Assembly (NCBI RefSeq): GCF_900105075.1
Contig: NZ_FNSK01000001.1
Coordinates: 2,183,001 to 2,247,000, forward strand
DNA from: Rhodobacter sp. 24-YEA-8
Lineage (GTDB): Bacteria > Pseudomonadota > Alphaproteobacteria > Rhodobacterales > Rhodobacteraceae
DNA length: 64,000 bases
Direction of reading: 5' to 3'
The position numbers and the translations under genes were made by a program. Shown here one piece after another: positions 8,229 through 20,770 of the stretch. Under the pieces are notes generated by a model. The model was not told the DNA's origin and ran no database searches. It worked only from the letters and a program-made list of their open reading frames with translations. How positions within the stretch are numbered: position 1 is the stretch's first letter; every line of letters begins with the position of its first letter.

Positions 8229-9743
8229 TTATTGCAGCTGCTGGCCATTTGCGAAAATGCTGAAGCCTTCTTTGAACTCGATTTTCGAGGTCAGGCTGTC
8301 GGGCTCCGAGCCCGGGACCATGAACATGCCCATCATCATCCGCGCGCCCATTGCATCCTGTTCCGCGAGGACACCGATGGAGATCAGGCCGTTGATCAGC
8401 TGCTCTGCCCCGGTGAGGTTCACATTCACTTCGCCCAGCGGAGCCGGGAAGCCGATGCTGTTGTCGAAGGTCAGCGCGCCGGTTGCGTTAAGGGCGGCAC
8501 CGGCCAGTTTCAGCGCGGCCTGGGTGATGTTCAGCGATTCCGGCTCCGGGATCACCGGCTCACCGCCGGTTTCATCTGCAACCGCCATCGCGATCCAGTC
8601 GACTTTCGCCTTGCCGCTGAGATCAAGCGCCAGATCGATCGGATCACGCTTCAGCGCGGCATTCGGGTCAAAGAGGCCCCAGCTTTCGTCATTCAGCGTC
8701 AGCTGACCAAGGATCAGCTTCAGGCCGTAATCGGCAGCGGTTTCCCCCGACATGACCGGCGAAAGCAGGTTCATCTCGACATCGGCGATGGTGATCTTTG
8801 CCGGAGCCGGCAGACCATCAGAGGTCACGACGATCTCCATGCCGTCATTGCCTTTCGAGGCAAGGCTGAAGACATCCTTGTTGAACAGCACATCTGCCGT
8901 GGCCGGGCCGGCCTTCATATCCATGTCAAACGACATGAACATCGACTTCTCACTGGATTTGCCCGTGGAGGCGCCGTTGGTGGTGTTCAGCTTAAGCTGG
9001 AGACCCTGTTGCAGCGCGGTGCCGAAATCAGCCGGCGACTGGATCTCGCCAAGGGTGATGGTGCTCGGCAGGGTGAATTCAGCGGCCAGCGCAAGATTGA
9101 CGGATTCGCTGTTCGAGGTGCTTTTGCTGTCGAATGACGGCTGGTCGGAATTGATCGCATAGATCAGCTTCGCCGTCTCAAGCGCCACCGAGAACACGCG
9201 GTTGGTGCCCGGGATATCGCTGTAGCTGCCCTTCAGCCCTTCAAAGGTGAAATTGCCATTATCCTTGCCCGGCTCCGGGGTTTCATCTTCGCCGTAAGCA
9301 AAGCCCGGGGTGGTGAAATCATAGGCAATATCGAGCTTTTTCGCCGAATAGTCATAGATGATGCCACCATTATCGCCTTCGCGGGCGATGATGGACAGGC
9401 CGTCATGGGTCAGTTTCGCCGTGCCACCCTCTTCGGCGGTGCCGGTCTGGAAACCGATCGCGTCGCCTGGGGTGATGGTGACGGTGCCATCGCTGTTTTC
9501 GGTCAGGGTCAGTGCCGAAACGGTCAGCGGATCGGGCGCGTCTTCCGGAGCGATGCTCAATCCGTTGAGGGTCAGAGTGCCGCCCGAATTTGCTTCGGTC
9601 GCGACATTAATGGTCAGCCCGATCAGGCCGGCGCCGTCCTTCCAGGACTGCCAGACCTGATCAGCGGTCAGCGCCGCATGGGCGCTTCCACTCATCAGAA
9701 CGACCATTGCGGGAACGGCAAAGCCATGCCTCAGAAACGCCAT
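8229..9743 (-). CDS. DUF2125-type exported protein, 504 aa
   Basis: The frame extends six codons further upstream, but the ATG at 9743 has a GGAGAG Shine-Dalgarno six bases before it and starts a clean Sec signal peptide ending around residue 23 (SGSAHA then ALTADQ). The mature protein is acidic and built of repeating beta-strand-like stretches, fitting the DUF2125 family of alphaproteobacterial exported proteins. Function is unknown. It lies among purine-catabolism genes but nothing ties it to that pathway. Predicted location is the periplasm. Confidence 0.75.
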   Translation of the reverse strand: MAFLRHGFAVPAMVVLMSGSAHAALTADQVWQSWKDGAGLIGLTINVATEANSGGTLTLNGLSIAPEDAPDPLTVSALTLTENSDGTVTITPGDAIGFQTGTAEEGGTAKLTHDGLSIIAREGDNGGIIYDYSAKKLDIAYDFTTPGFAYGEDETPEPGKDNGNFTFEGLKGSYSDIPGTNRVFSVALETAKLIYAINSDQPSFDSKSTSNSESVNLALAAEFTLPSTITLGEIQSPADFGTALQQGLQLKLNTTNGASTGKSSEKSMFMSFDMDMKAGPATADVLFNKDVFSLASKGNDGMEIVVTSDGLPAPAKITIADVEMNLLSPVMSGETAADYGLKLILGQLTLNDESWGLFDPNAALKRDPIDLALDLSGKAKVDWIAMAVADETGGEPVIPEPESLNITQAALKLAGAALNATGALTFDNSIGFPAPLGEVNVNLTGAEQLINGLISIGVLAEQDAMGARMMMGMFMVPGSEPDSLTSKIEFKEGFSIFANGQQLQ

Positions 9744-9902
9744 GTGATCTCTCCGGAACAATGCAATTACGCGAGTGACATGCCAAGGTTAGCGGCAGAC
9801 TGCAAGTCAGCCTTTCCCGACCGGCGGAATTCTACGTAATTCGTCGGGCCCTGCAAAACTAGCATCCGCAGGCGGTGCAATCCAGGGAAAAAGGCCCGGC
9901 GT

Positions 9903-10259
9903 TCAGCTGCCCCGATAGGTGGAATAGGCAAAGGGGCTCAGGAGCAGCGGCACGTGATAATGCTGGTCCGGATGCCCAATTCCAAAGCGGATCGGGATCT
10001 GGTCAAGAAACAGCCCCTCGCCCTGCGCCTGGCCGCTCTGGCGCAGATAATCGCCCGCTTCAAAGACCAGCTCATATTCCCCGGCCCGCATCGCCTCCCC
10101 CGCCAGCAGCGGCGCATCGCAGCGGCCATCCGCATTGGTCACCACCCGGGCAAGCAGCGCGCGCGCGTTCCCTTCGATGCGCCACAGGCTGATCGCAAGC
10201 CCCGCCGCCGGCTGGCCCCGCGCGGTATCCAGCACATGTGTCGTCAGCCTGCCGCCCAT
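9903..10259 (-). CDS. hiuH: 5-hydroxyisourate hydrolase (transthyretin-like), 118 aa
   Basis: The small beta-sandwich protein has the HIUase signatures: N-terminal [14 protein letters not shown] (with the first active-site His), central [31 protein letters not shown] at the end; the terminal YRGS tetrapeptide distinguishes HIUase from transthyretin. It hydrolyses the PuuD product 5-hydroxyisourate to OHCU. There is no obvious signal peptide. It is divergent from puuE-uraD, which encodes the next two enzymes, with 172 bases between the two start codons. Confidence 0.95.
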   Translation of the reverse strand: MGGRLTTHVLDTARGQPAAGLAISLWRIEGNARALLARVVTNADGRCDAPLLAGEAMRAGEYELVFEAGDYLRQSGQAQGEGLFLDQIPIRFGIGHPDQHYHVPLLLSPFAYSTYRGS

Positions 10260-10431
10260 CTGCCGCCCCTCTCCTGATCAGTGCCGCCAGCAAAGCATGA
10301 CAGCGCTGTGCAGGCGAGTCTCCTGCAACAAGGCCCGCAAGACCAGGAAGGAGTTTCGCGCAAAACAGAAAAGCCTTGTCGCTTGCCACGCGCTATTCTG
10401 CCCCGTGACAGCACTGCCGGAGCCCGTATCC

Positions 10432-11847
10432 ATGACCCGCTACCCCCGCGATTTCCGAGGCCATGGCCCCAATCCCCCCGATGCGGCCTGGCCCGGAGGC
10501 GCGAAGATCGCCATCTCGCTGGTGCTGAATTACGAAGAGGGCGGCGAGAACAATATCCTGCATGGTGATGCCGGGTCAGAAGCCTTCCTCTCGGACATCG
10601 CGGGCGCGCAGCCCTGGCCTGGCCTGCGCCACTGGAATATGGAATCGCTTTACGATTACGGCGCGCGGGCGGGGTTCTGGCGGCTCCACCGCCTGTTCAC
10701 CCGGCGGGGGATCCCGGTCACGATCTACGGCGTCGCGACCGCATTGGCGCGCAACCCCGAACAGGTGGCCGCGATGCAGGAGGCGGGATGGGAAATCGCC
10801 AGCCACGGGCTGAAATGGGTCGAGCATCGCGATATGCCCGAGGCCGACGAGGCCGCAGCGATTGCCGAAGCCTTCCGCCTGCATGAAGAGGTCACCGGGG
10901 CGCCGCCTTCGGGCTGGTATACCGGACGCTGCTCGATGAACACGGTGCGGCTTACCGCAGAGACAGGGCGCCTCGCCTGGATTTCCGACACTTATGACGA
11001 CGATCTGCCCTGGTGGCTGAAGACCGGCGACCATGATCAGCTGGTGATCCCCTATACGCTCGAAGCAAATGACATGCGCTTTGCCACTGCGCCGGGCTAT
11101 ATCACCGGCGAGCAGTTCTTCACCTATCTGAAAGACAGCTTTGATGTGCTTTACGCCGAAGGCGTCGCGGGTCACGCCAAGATGTTTTCCATAGGCCTGC
11201 ATAACCGGCTGATCGGGCGGCCCGGAAAATTTGCGGGCCTGCAGAAGTTTCTTGATTACGCGCAAAGCCATGAGGGGGTCTGGTTTCCCCGCCGCATCGA
11301 CATTGCCGATCACTGGCGGCGCACCCATCCACCGGTTGCGCAGGAACGCCCCTCACAAATGTCGCGCGCGGCATTTGTCGCCCGGTTCGGCGGCATTTAC
11401 GAACATTCGCCCTGGATCGCGGATCAGGCATGGGAGCTGGAGCTTGGCCCCGCCCATGACAGCGCTGTCGGGCTGGCCTCGGCACTGGCCCGCGCCTTCC
11501 GCCGTGCCTCGCCCGAGGCCCGGCTTCAGGTGCTGCGCGCCCATCCCGATCTCGCCGGCAAACTGGCCGCCGCGAAACGGCTGACGGCGTCAAGCACATC
11601 TGAGCAGGCCTCGGCAGCGCTGGACGCCCTGACCGATGCCGAGCGCGCCACCTTTCAGCGCCTCAATACCGCTTACACCGCGCGTCACGGCTTTCCGTTC
11701 ATCATCGCGGTCCGTGACAATACCAGGGCCTCGATCCTCGCTGCGTTCGAGGCCCGCCTCGCCAATGACAGCGAGACCGAATTCAAGACCGCCTGCACCC
11801 AGGTGGAACGCATTGCCACCCTTCGCCTGAAAGACCTCCTGCCATGA
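10432..11847 (+). CDS. puuE: bifunctional allantoinase PuuE / OHCU decarboxylase UraD fusion, 471 aa
   Basis: The frame stays open far upstream, but homology begins at the ATG at 10432 (MTRYPRDFRGHGP). Residues 1 to about 305 are the polysaccharide-deacetylase-like allantoinase PuuE (ISLVLNYEEGGENN; GWEIASHGLKWVEH). Residues about 312-471 are an OHCU decarboxylase domain (FVARFGGIYEHSPWIA, then RAHPDLAGKL containing the catalytic His). The fusion converts OHCU to S-allantoin and then opens the ring to allantoate, giving the second and third steps after urate oxidation in one chain. The stop overlaps allE by four bases. Such fusions are known in proteobacteria. Confidence 0.94.
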   Translation: MTRYPRDFRGHGPNPPDAAWPGGAKIAISLVLNYEEGGENNILHGDAGSEAFLSDIAGAQPWPGLRHWNMESLYDYGARAGFWRLHRLFTRRGIPVTIYGVATALARNPEQVAAMQEAGWEIASHGLKWVEHRDMPEADEAAAIAEAFRLHEEVTGAPPSGWYTGRCSMNTVRLTAETGRLAWISDTYDDDLPWWLKTGDHDQLVIPYTLEANDMRFATAPGYITGEQFFTYLKDSFDVLYAEGVAGHAKMFSIGLHNRLIGRPGKFAGLQKFLDYAQSHEGVWFPRRIDIADHWRRTHPPVAQERPSQMSRAAFVARFGGIYEHSPWIADQAWELELGPAHDSAVGLASALARAFRRASPEARLQVLRAHPDLAGKLAAAKRLTASSTSEQASAALDALTDAERATFQRLNTAYTARHGFPFIIAVRDNTRASILAAFEARLANDSETEFKTACTQVERIATLRLKDLLP

Positions 11848-12698
11848 CGACACGCAGCTATTACGCTCCCGAAGGCGGCCTGCCCCCCCAGACCCGGCTG
11901 ATGACCGGGCGGGCCGTGTTCACCGATGCCTATGCGGTGATCCCGAAGGGCTGTTTCTCCGACATCCTCACCAGTTTTCTGCCGGGATGGGATAAAACCA
12001 GGCTCTGGCTGATCGCCCGCCCGATGTCGGGCTTTGCGGAAACCTTCAGCCAATATGTGATGGAGGTCGCGCCCGGCGGTGGTTCCACGACCCCCGAACC
12101 CGATGCCGGCGCCGAGGGCTGGCTCTTTTTCACCGGAGGCCTCGCCACCCTGACGCTGAACGGCGTGGGATATGAGATGGAGGCAGGCTCCTACGCCTAT
12201 ATCCCGCCCGGCGCCTCCTGGACGCTTTTAGCCGAAGGCCGCAGCCCTGCGCGTTTCCACTGGATCCGCAAATTGTGGGAGCCCGCCGCCGGCCTGACGC
12301 CCCCCGACCCTGTCGTGATCAATGAGCGCGATATCGCACCGACGCCGATGCCCGACACGGGCGGCGTCTGGGCCACCACCCGTTTCGTCGCGCCCGACGA
12401 TCTGCGCCATGACGGCCATGTCACCGTCGTCACCTTCCAGCCCGGCGGCCTGATCCCGTTCGAAGAGACCCATGTCATGGAACATGGTCTCTATGTGCTC
12501 GAAGGCAAGGCGGTCTATAAACTCAACCAGGACTGGGTCGAGGTCGAGGCGGGCGATTTCATGTGGCTGCGCGCCTATTGCCCCCAGGCCTGCTATGCCG
12601 GCGGCCCGGGCCCGTTCCGTTACCTGCTTTACAAAGATGTCAACCGTCACGCCAAACTGCGCGGCCCCGGCGCCTTCGGCAACCCGTCCGGGCGCTGA
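11844..12698 (+). CDS. allE: (S)-ureidoglycine aminohydrolase, bicupin, 284 aa
   Basis: The start overlaps the puuE-uraD stop (ATGA), so translation is coupled. Two cupin domains are visible: one around residues 60-130 (EGWLFFTGGLATLTLNG, YIPPGASW) and one around 190-265 (EETHVMEHGLYVLEGKAVY, EAGDFMWLRAYCPQACY); the second holds the His/Glu metal ligands. The enzyme releases ammonia from (S)-ureidoglycine to give (S)-ureidoglycolate, the substrate of AllA next door. In databases this family is sometimes labelled allantoicase-like. No separate allantoate amidohydrolase is visible in the window, so the source of ureidoglycine here is open. Confidence 0.9.
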   Translation: MTTRSYYAPEGGLPPQTRLMTGRAVFTDAYAVIPKGCFSDILTSFLPGWDKTRLWLIARPMSGFAETFSQYVMEVAPGGGSTTPEPDAGAEGWLFFTGGLATLTLNGVGYEMEAGSYAYIPPGASWTLLAEGRSPARFHWIRKLWEPAAGLTPPDPVVINERDIAPTPMPDTGGVWATTRFVAPDDLRHDGHVTVVTFQPGGLIPFEETHVMEHGLYVLEGKAVYKLNQDWVEVEAGDFMWLRAYCPQACYAGGPGPFRYLLYKDVNRHAKLRGPGAFGNPSGR

Positions 12699-12709
12699 AA
12701 CCCGCCCCT

Positions 12710-12761
12710 TTTCATCTGTCTGAAAATATCCTCGGGGGTCCGGGGGGCCGAGGCCCCCCGG
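12710..12761. repeat. ATCTGTC/ATATCC dispersed repeat, intergenic copy
   Basis: The core TTTCATCTGTCTGAAAATAT at 12710-12729 continues into CCTCGGGGG and is followed by a GC hairpin (CCGGGGGGC at 12740-12748, GCCCCCCGG at 12753-12761). It lies just after the allE stop. The core is nearly identical to the copy inside xdhA at 21268 and related to those at 41434, 57649 and 61390. It is a dispersed palindromic repeat that may also terminate transcription. Confidence 0.8.
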
Positions 12762-12787
12762 CGCTCACCACAAGCGTAAAGGCTGCC

Positions 12788-13300
12788 ATGCAGATCCACC
12801 CAGAACCCCTGACACCCGAGGCCTTCGCCCCCTTCGGCGACGTTCTTGCGGCAACCGGCCCCCATCGCCTGATCAATGACGGTCTCTGCCAGCGCCATCA
12901 TGACCTTGCCCGCCTCGATTTCGGCGAAGACAGCTCTCCGCCCGGCCGCGCCGGCATCTCGGTTTTCAAGGCCGCACCCCGCGCCCTGCCCTATGAATTC
13001 GACCTGATCGAGCGCCACCCGGATGGCTCACAGGCCTTCATCCCGATGTCGGATCAGCCCTTCCTGGTGATCGTCGCCACAGGCCCGGACATGACCCCCC
13101 GCGCCTTTCTGACCAATGGTGCGCAAGGCGTGAACCTGCATCGTGGCACCTGGCATGGGGTGCTGACGCCGCTCGGCGCGCCGGGGCTGTTTGCGGTCGT
13201 GGACCGGATCGGTGAAAGCCGCAATCTCGAGGAATACCGCTATCCGCACCCCTGGCTGGTGGTGGAGGCGGGGCTCGCCCCCGCAGCCCGGGGCATTTAG
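12788..13300 (+). CDS. allA: ureidoglycolate lyase, 170 aa
   Basis: The frame is open from 12563, but the family's N-terminus starts at the ATG at 12788 (MQIHPEPLTPEAFAPFGDVL). Typical segments are RPLPYEFD-like ALPYEFDLIERHPDGSQAFIP, the histidine-bearing GVNLHRGTWHGVLTPL and the C-terminal EEYRYPHPWLV. AllA splits (S)-ureidoglycolate into glyoxylate and urea, ending the ureide route. It follows allE after 89 bases that hold a repeat and is probably transcribed with it. It converges with hisG 13 bases later. Confidence 0.93.
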   Translation: MQIHPEPLTPEAFAPFGDVLAATGPHRLINDGLCQRHHDLARLDFGEDSSPPGRAGISVFKAAPRALPYEFDLIERHPDGSQAFIPMSDQPFLVIVATGPDMTPRAFLTNGAQGVNLHRGTWHGVLTPLGAPGLFAVVDRIGESRNLEEYRYPHPWLVVEAGLAPAARGI

Positions 13301-13313
13301 GCCAGGAGGAAGA

Positions 13314-14018
13314 TCAGAGCCCCGGCATCGGGAGGCCCAGCCTCGCCGCAAGCGCCGCGAGGGTCGCGGTCTGATCAGGCGCCCAATCCGCGTTGCGGGC
13401 CAGGAACAGGGTTGCCTGGCTTTGATGGATCAGCCCCTCCGGGAGGATCTTCAGGTGGTTGGCGCGCAGCGTCTCGCCCGACGAGGTGATATCGGCAATC
13501 GCCTCGGCGGTAAGGTTCTTCACCGTGCCCTCGGTCGCGCCCTGGCTGTCCACCAGCGCGTAATCGGCAACACCATTGGCGGTCAGGAAATCACGCACCA
13601 GGCGGTGATATTTCGTCGCGATCCTGAGGCGAAACCCGTGTTGCGCCCGGAAGGCGCTTGCGGCGGCATCCAGATCATCCAGCGTATCGACATCGACCCA
13701 GGCCTGGGGCACCGCGATCACCAGATCGGCATGGCCAAAGCCAAGCGGCTGCCAGTCGGCCACCTGGGCGTGCCACGCCGCCAGCTTGTCACGCACCAGA
13801 TCCGATCCGGTCACGCCCAGATGGATGCGGCCCGCTGCCAGCTCGCGCGGGATTTCGCCGGCGGAAAGCATCACCAGTTCCACCCCGTCGATCCCGTCGA
13901 TCCGGCCGGAATATTCCCGTTCATTGCCGGTTTTCGCCATCGCGAGGCCGCGCGCGCCGAACCAGTCGAAGGTCTTTTCCATCAGCCGGCCCTTGGACGG
14001 CACCCCGATCTTGAGCAT
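13314..14018 (-). CDS. hisG: ATP phosphoribosyltransferase catalytic subunit, short form, 234 aa
   Basis: Recognised by KIGVPSKGRLMEKT at the start, the HLGVTGSDLVRD segment and the phosphoribosyl-binding DSQGATEGTVKNL region near residue 160. At 234 aa it is the short HisG, which lacks the regulatory domain and works with HisZ. It catalyses the first step of histidine synthesis (ATP + PRPP). Its ATG shares one base with the hisZ stop codon (TGATG, 14016-14020), giving tight translational coupling that suits a 1:1 complex. Confidence 0.96.
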   Translation of the reverse strand: MLKIGVPSKGRLMEKTFDWFGARGLAMAKTGNEREYSGRIDGIDGVELVMLSAGEIPRELAAGRIHLGVTGSDLVRDKLAAWHAQVADWQPLGFGHADLVIAVPQAWVDVDTLDDLDAAASAFRAQHGFRLRIATKYHRLVRDFLTANGVADYALVDSQGATEGTVKNLTAEAIADITSSGETLRANHLKILPEGLIHQSQATLFLARNADWAPDQTATLAALAARLGLPMPGL

Positions 14019-15127
14019 CAGATTGCCCCTTTCAGTCGCGCCACCAGTTCGGGGCGGATGATGCCCCCCACGGCGGGGATCGAGCCACCCTGGCCCAGAT
14101 GCGCCGTCAGCGCGTCATAGCGCCCGCCCGACGCCACCGCCGGCAGGGCCGGATCAGCGGCCGCCAGGGTGAAGACGAAACCGTCGTAATATTCCAGCGT
14201 GGTGCGGCCATGGCTTGCCTCGAAAGGCAGGGTTTCGACATTGACGCCGCGCGCCTTCAGCGCTTCGAGCCGCGCCGCAAATCGTTCAATCGCCGGGGTG
14301 ATCGCGGGCAGCATGGGCGCAATCCCGCGCAGATGGGCGAGCGCCGCCAGCGAGGGCGCCTGAAGCGTCAGCAGATCATAAAGCAGCGCGGCTTCGGTCG
14401 CAGCGATGGGCGGCGTGGCCGCATCTTCGATCAGCGCGGCTGCGCGTCCGGCGATATCTTCGGCCGAGCGCAGACCGACAAGCGGGCCTGCGGCCTCGAT
14501 CAGCGCCTCTGGCGCATCGGATTTCAGCCGCTCGAGCAGCGCGGCCCGGGCCGGAGACGGCGCGGCACGCCCCGCGAAACGGTCAAGCAGCGCACGAAAC
14601 CGCTTCGGGCGCCAGATATGGCGCAAGAGCGCGGCCTTGCGCCGGTCCGAGGTCGACAGCCCCCTCACAGCGGCCATCAGAATCCCAATATCGCCGGTGG
14701 CCGGGCGCAGGTTCAGGGGCGCCAACAGGTCGGAGAACAGTGCGAAAACCTCGGCATCGGCCTCGGAGGCGGCACGGTCAAAAACCTCAAAGCCAACCTG
14801 GAGATATTCGCGGGCGCGGGCGTCAGGGTCTTCCTGACGGCGAAAGACCTCGCCCATATAGGCATAACGCGCGGGCTCGGCACCGTCCCGCATATGGGCC
14901 TCGACCACCGGCACGGTGAAATCGGGGCGCAGCATCATTTCGCCAAGGGTCGGATCGGCGGTCACATAGGCGCGGGCACGGATATCCTCGCCGTAAAGGT
15001 CCAGAAGCGGGCCGGCAGGCTGCAGGATCTCGGTCTCTACCGCCACGGCACCGGCGGCGAGAAGCTGCCCGTAAAGCTCATCGGCAACTGCGCGGATCGC
15101 GGCCCTGTCACTGGCGGAAAGCATCAT
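14018..15127 (-). CDS. hisZ: ATP phosphoribosyltransferase regulatory subunit, 369 aa
   Basis: A class II synthetase-like paralogue of HisRS. Motif-2-like [13 protein letters not shown] and a [11 protein letters not shown] segment near the end are visible, but no anticodon-binding domain is present. HisZ forms a hetero-octamer with short HisG and confers histidine feedback control. The frame extends upstream to 15202; I chose the ATG at 15127 because it overlaps the hisS stop (ATGA) and the homologous N-terminus starts there; the next ATG at 15124 is an alternative. It sits between hisS and hisG. Confidence 0.93.
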   Translation of the reverse strand: MMLSASDRAAIRAVADELYGQLLAAGAVAVETEILQPAGPLLDLYGEDIRARAYVTADPTLGEMMLRPDFTVPVVEAHMRDGAEPARYAYMGEVFRRQEDPDARAREYLQVGFEVFDRAASEADAEVFALFSDLLAPLNLRPATGDIGILMAAVRGLSTSDRRKAALLRHIWRPKRFRALLDRFAGRAAPSPARAALLERLKSDAPEALIEAAGPLVGLRSAEDIAGRAAALIEDAATPPIAATEAALLYDLLTLQAPSLAALAHLRGIAPMLPAITPAIERFAARLEALKARGVNVETLPFEASHGRTTLEYYDGFVFTLAAADPALPAVASGGRYDALTAHLGQGGSIPAVGGIIRPELVARLKGAI

Positions 15128-16608
15128 TGCCCCAGCATCTTGCGCACAGAGGCCACCAGATCGCCGCGCGCGGTTTCGACCTGGGCGGGGCGGTCTTTCC
15201 ATTCCTCAAGCGTGGCGTTTTCCGCGATTTTCGCGCCAAGGATCAGGTCTTTCAGCACCACAACACCGCGCGCCGCCTCGTCCGAACCCTGGATCACCGC
15301 AACCGGGCTTTGCCGTTTATCCGCATATTTCAGCTGGTTGCCGAAGTTCTTCGGATTGCCGAGATAGACCTCGGCACGGATGCCGGCATTTCTGAGATCC
15401 GCGACCATCGACATGTAATCGGCCATACGGTCACGGTCCATCACGGTCACCACGACCGGGCCGGTCGTATCCGCCGCCACGCGACCTTTCGCATGCAGCG
15501 CCGCAAGGAGCCGGTCGACCCCGATCGACACCCCGGTCGCAGGCACCGCCTGGCCGGTGAAGCGTTTCACCAGATCGTCATAGCGCCCGCCGCCCGCGAC
15601 CGAGCCGAACTGGCGCTTGCGGCCCTTTTCGTCGAGGATTTCAAAGGTCAGTTCCGCCTCGAACACCGGTCCGGTATAATAGCCAAGGCCGCGCACAACG
15701 CCCGGGTCCAGCACGATCCGGTCAGGCCCATAGCCCTGGGCATCCAGCAGCGCCGCGATGGTTTCCAGCTCATTGACGCCTTCGGCGCCAAGGGTCGAGG
15801 CGCCGACCAGTTCGCGCAACCGGGCAACCGTCTCCGCGCCACTGTCGCGTTTCGCCGAAACAAAGCCCATCACGACCTCGGCCTGTTCCGAGGAGAGGCC
15901 CGCGCCTTTGGTGAAATCACCGGACTCGTCCTTGCGGCCCTCGCCCAGCAGCGCGCGCACGCCCGCATCGCCCAGCCGGTCGATCTTGTCGATGGCGCGC
16001 AGAACGATGCCACGCTCGGCCTCGAACCTGGTGGCATCCGAGGGATCAAGGACGCCCGCGACCTCCATCACCCCGTTCAGCACTTTTCGGTTGTTCACCT
16101 TGACCACGTAATCGCCGCGCTGGATGCCGACCACTTCAAGCGCATCCGAGAGCATGGCGCAGATTTCGGCATCCGCCGCCACCGACCCCGTGCCGACCGT
16201 ATCGGCGTCGCATTGGTAGAACTGGCGGAAGCGGCCCGGGCCCGGCTTTTCATTCCGCCAGACCGGCCCCATCGCATAGCGGCGATAGGGTGAGGGCAGA
16301 TCATTGCGATATTGCGCCGCGACCCGCGCCAGCGGCGCCGTCAGGTCATAGCGCAATGCCATCCAGGCCTCATCCTCATCCTGCCAGGCAAAAACACCCT
16401 CATTCGGGCGATCAACATCGGGAAGGAATTTGCCAAGCGCCTCGACGGTTTCCACCGCCGATGTCTCCAGCGCCTCGAACCCATAGCGATGATAGACCCC
16501 GGCAATGGCGTCCAGCATGGCTTTACGTTCGGTGACCTCGGCCCCGAAATAATCGCGAAATCCCTTGGGGGTCTCGGCCCGGGGGCGGCGGATCTTGCCT
16601 TCGGACAT
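15124..16608 (-). CDS. hisS: histidyl-tRNA synthetase, 494 aa
   Basis: The frame begins at 16671, but the conserved N-terminus starts at the ATG at 16608 ([20 protein letters not shown]). Class II motifs are clear: [19 protein letters not shown] (motif 2, near residue 115), the histidine-specific [14 protein letters not shown] and [12 protein letters not shown], and motif 3 [17 protein letters not shown]-terminal anticodon-binding domain follows. The length and the long insertion match the alphaproteobacterial form. It charges tRNA-His and heads the hisS-hisZ-hisG operon, divergent from slyX. Confidence 0.95.
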   Translation of the reverse strand: MSEGKIRRPRAETPKGFRDYFGAEVTERKAMLDAIAGVYHRYGFEALETSAVETVEALGKFLPDVDRPNEGVFAWQDEDEAWMALRYDLTAPLARVAAQYRNDLPSPYRRYAMGPVWRNEKPGPGRFRQFYQCDADTVGTGSVAADAEICAMLSDALEVVGIQRGDYVVKVNNRKVLNGVMEVAGVLDPSDATRFEAERGIVLRAIDKIDRLGDAGVRALLGEGRKDESGDFTKGAGLSSEQAEVVMGFVSAKRDSGAETVARLRELVGASTLGAEGVNELETIAALLDAQGYGPDRIVLDPGVVRGLGYYTGPVFEAELTFEILDEKGRKRQFGSVAGGGRYDDLVKRFTGQAVPATGVSIGVDRLLAALHAKGRVAADTTGPVVVTVMDRDRMADYMSMVADLRNAGIRAEVYLGNPKNFGNQLKYADKRQSPVAVIQGSDEAARGVVVLKDLILGAKIAENATLEEWKDRPAQVETARGDLVASVRKMLGQ

Positions 16609-16712
16609 GGGTCTTGCCTTCGGATAGAGGAGCGTTTGCCGGTGATTGCGGCCCGGCGGCAGTTGCTGCATCCTCTAGCGGATGGGGCAAGAGGCGACAA
16701 GCGGCGGATAAG

Positions 16713-16928
16713 ATGACGACTGAGAGAAGCGACCGGGATGCAGCCCTGGAAGAACGGATCGCGCATCTGATCCGGGCAATGGATGATCTGTCGGATGTGG
16801 TGGCGCGCCAGGATCGCGAGATCACCCAGCTGAACCGCCGGGTGCATATGCTGATGGAGCGCGAGGCCGAACGCGAGCAGATGGCGGGCGAAGCCCCGGC
16901 TGCGAACCAGCCGCCGCCGCATTGGTGA
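16713..16928 (+). CDS. slyX: SlyX family protein, 71 aa
   Basis: The ATG at 16713 (MTTERSDRDAALEERIAHL) starts a small protein predicted to be one coiled coil through most of its length, followed by the proline-rich tail QPPPHW typical of SlyX. The molecular function of SlyX is not established. It is divergent from hisS and separated by 97 bases from the converging end of dnaE. The upstream extension of the frame to 16614 has no matching sequence and is ignored. Confidence 0.85.
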   Translation: MTTERSDRDAALEERIAHLIRAMDDLSDVVARQDREITQLNRRVHMLMEREAEREQMAGEAPAANQPPPHW

Positions 16929-17025
16929 CGGCTGATTGGCGCAGCTGCTGATGCGTTTCCCGACCCGGTCGGCGTGAAGCCCCGAAGGCATGATCCCGGT
17001 GCCAGGTGGCGCCGGGGGAGCAGTG

Positions 17026-20514
<3,489 letters not shown>

Positions 20515-20770
20515 GGTGCCAGTCTAACCCCGCCCCGCTGCGCAAGGAAGGGTCGAAAGACAGGCGCGGCGGCCCGCGCAGAAAACCGGCAGCCGCTTTC
20601 GCGTCTCGAGATAAACTCTTTCTATCATCCGATTAATAATTTTTCTTGCCAGCCCATCCGCAGCCCGGCTTGATGAGGGTATAAGCAAAGGGGCGCACCG
20701 CCCGGCCCTACGCCGCATCGGGCCGGCAGGCACAGACCCCGCCACAGGGAGTATCGCGGCGGATTGAAGA
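20515..20770. promoter_or_regulatory. divergent upstream region, dnaE / xdhABC
   Basis: This 256-base gap separates divergent dnaE and xdhA and must contain both promoters. An unusually A+T-rich stretch (TCATCCGATTAATAATTTTT, about 20625-20644) is the most likely promoter or regulator-binding area. The last ~70 bases before xdhA are GC-rich. I could not assign specific boxes. Confidence 0.35.
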